From JADLEX01 sp964586775 (lineage in GTDB: Bacteria; Lernaellota; Lernaellaia; JACKCT01): a stretch of DNA of 64,000 bases. The notes beneath the pieces are model-generated. The model did no database searches. It saw nothing but the letters and a program-made list of their open reading frames with translations, and had not been told where the DNA came from. Every line of letters starts with the position of its first letter. Position 1 is the stretch's first letter. Position numbers and translations under genes: made by a program. Below are positions 62,955 through 64,000 of this stretch, piece by piece. Location: the NCBI GenBank assembly GCA_964586775.1, contig CAZPJD010000030.1:1-64000 (forward strand). Direction: 5' to 3'.

Positions 62955-64000
62955 ATGGGGGAGAAGGCGAATCCCTACGAGGCGTTCAGGTCCGCCGTCG
63001 ACGGGAAAAACATCCTCGTCACCGGCGGCACGGGAACCGTGGGCTACGAATTGCTCAAGGCGCTCCTGTCGCTGTCGCCCGGCGTCGTGCGCGTTTTTTC
63101 GCGCGACGAGCAAAAGCAGTTCTACCTGCGCGAGGAGTTTCGCCATTTCGAGAAGCAGGTGCGTTTTCTGATCGGCGACGTGCGCGATCGGCCGCGTCTC
63201 GACCGCGCGCTCGAAAACGTGGACATCGTCTTTCATCTCGCCGCGCTCAAGCACGTCGAGAGCTGCGAGTACAACCCCTTCGAGGCCATCAAGACCAACA
63301 TCAACGGCACGCAGCACCTCATCGACGCCGCGCTGATGCACGACATCGAAACGGTGATCTTCACCAGCAGCGACAAGGCGGTGAATCCGTCGAACGCGAT
63401 GGGCGCGAGCAAGCTGATGGCCGAAAAGCTCATGGTGGCGGGGAATTTTCACAAGGGCCGCAAACGCACGCGGTTTTGCTCGGTGCGTTTCGGCAACGTC
63501 CTCGGAAGCTCGGGCTCGGTGATCCCGACGTTCGTGAATCGCATCCGGCTCGGCCTGCCCATCGAGATCACGCACCGCGACATGACGCGATTCGTCATCA
63601 GCTTTCGCGAGGCCAACGAGTTGCTGCTCACGGCGCTGCGCGACGGCGTCGGCGGCGAGATCTTCGTGCGCAAGATGCCGGTGGTGCGCATCTTCGACCT
63701 GGCCGAGGTGCTGATTGCCGAAACGGCCAAGATGTACGGCCTCGCGCCGGTGCCCACGCGCGAGATCGGCGTGCGCGCGGGAGAGAAGCTGTACGAGGAA
63801 CTCGTCACCGAGGAAGAGTCGGCGCGCACCTTCGACGTCGGCGACAATCTGCTCATCATGCCGCAGATTGGCGGGGCGCGGCCCGCGATGTCGGGCGCGA
63901 CGCCGCTTTGCATCGGTTCGTATTCCAGCCGTTCCGAAGATGCCGTGAGCACGGGCGCGATCCTCAAGATCCTCGAGGCCGACGGCACGCTCCAAAACCC
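62955..64000 (+). CDS. CapD/PseB-like NDP-sugar dehydratase, 3' end cut by the window edge
   Basis: The visible 348 residues begin at ATG 62955 (GGAG nearby). SDR motif GGTGTVGYELL (about 25-35), HLAALKHVESCEYNPFEAIKTN and TSSDKAVNPSNAMGASKLMAEK are typical of UDP-GlcNAc 4,6-dehydratases. The catalytic Tyr position holds Met (AMGASK), as in the membrane-type CapD/FlaA1 group and unlike soluble PseB, though there is no membrane segment. It would start a nonulosonic or bacillosamine-type sugar pathway. The C-terminus continues past the window. Confidence 0.88.
   Translation, partial: MGEKANPYEAFRSAVDGKNILVTGGTGTVGYELLKALLSLSPGVVRVFSRDEQKQFYLREEFRHFEKQVRFLIGDVRDRPRLDRALENVDIVFHLAALKHVESCEYNPFEAIKTNINGTQHLIDAALMHDIETVIFTSSDKAVNPSNAMGASKLMAEKLMVAGNFHKGRKRTRFCSVRFGNVLGSSGSVIPTFVNRIRLGLPIEITHRDMTRFVISFREANELLLTALRDGVGGEIFVRKMPVVRIFDLAEVLIAETAKMYGLAPVPTREIGVRAGEKLYEELVTEEESARTFDVGDNLLIMPQIGGARPAMSGATPLCIGSYSSRSEDAVSTGAILKILEADGTLQN

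Overview
The window is GC-rich, densely coding DNA with no tRNA, rRNA, insertion sequence, phage gene or CRISPR array that I could find. The gene content suggests an uncultivated Gram-negative bacterium of the deltaproteobacterial/myxobacterial type. It has many secreted lipoproteins with long Asp-rich linkers, several cobalamin-binding radical SAM enzymes, an arsenosugar-type operon, a divergent membrane pyrophosphatase, PilZ and DUF4388 proteins and an OmpR-type two-component pair. The taxonomic guess is an inference from gene content only.

Layout. 1-8.8 kb: a radical SAM cluster with four cobalamin-binding-type enzymes (one cut by the left edge), a polytopic GT39-like membrane protein and a radical SAM enzyme with an N-terminal Cys/His module like tetraether-lipid-synthase relatives. 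8.9-14 kb: a lipoprotein with a duplicated four-Cys module, divergent from a response regulator/histidine kinase pair, then a large secreted hydrolase-like lipoprotein. 14-22 kb (minus strand): a vitamin B12 operon headed by a cobalamin riboswitch. In transcription order it encodes two beta-propeller lipoproteins, a BtuF-like binding protein, a surface lipoprotein, then CobU, CobT, CobS and CobC. Almost every junction is a 1-4 nt stop/start overlap. 22-31 kb: an Asp-rich lipoprotein, another B12-type radical SAM enzyme, a tandem PilZ protein, an ArsS-type operon, an Ntn-hydrolase-like secreted protein and a haem/copper monooxygenase-like protein.

31-38 kb: housekeeping genes tmk-holB-ricT, a second ricT-like gene, smpB, a small lipoprotein and a DUF4388/TPR protein. 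38-45 kb: a GH35-like glycosidase, an orphan gene, an Asp-rich lipoprotein, and a glycosyltransferase pair with an epimerase. 45-53 kb: mdh, membrane pyrophosphatase, rpsO-pnp-dut and a DUF1573 lipoprotein. 53-64 kb: a SPASM radical SAM enzyme, a UbiA/CruF-like fusion, a PfkB-type kinase with a large protein of unknown function, a lipoprotein, a YchF-like GTPase, a Maf/MptE-like protein and a CapD/PseB-like dehydratase cut by the right edge.

How it fits together. The B12 salvage operon would supply the cofactor needed by the cobalamin-type radical SAM enzymes that flank it. The surface lipoproteins carry acidic tracts close to the lipidated Cys, resembling the Bacteroidetes lipoprotein surface-export signal. 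The most noteworthy candidates are the riboswitch-controlled B12-capture operon with BtuG-like propellers in a non-Bacteroidetes-looking genome, the acidic lipoprotein signal, and the radical SAM cluster of unknown product at the left end.
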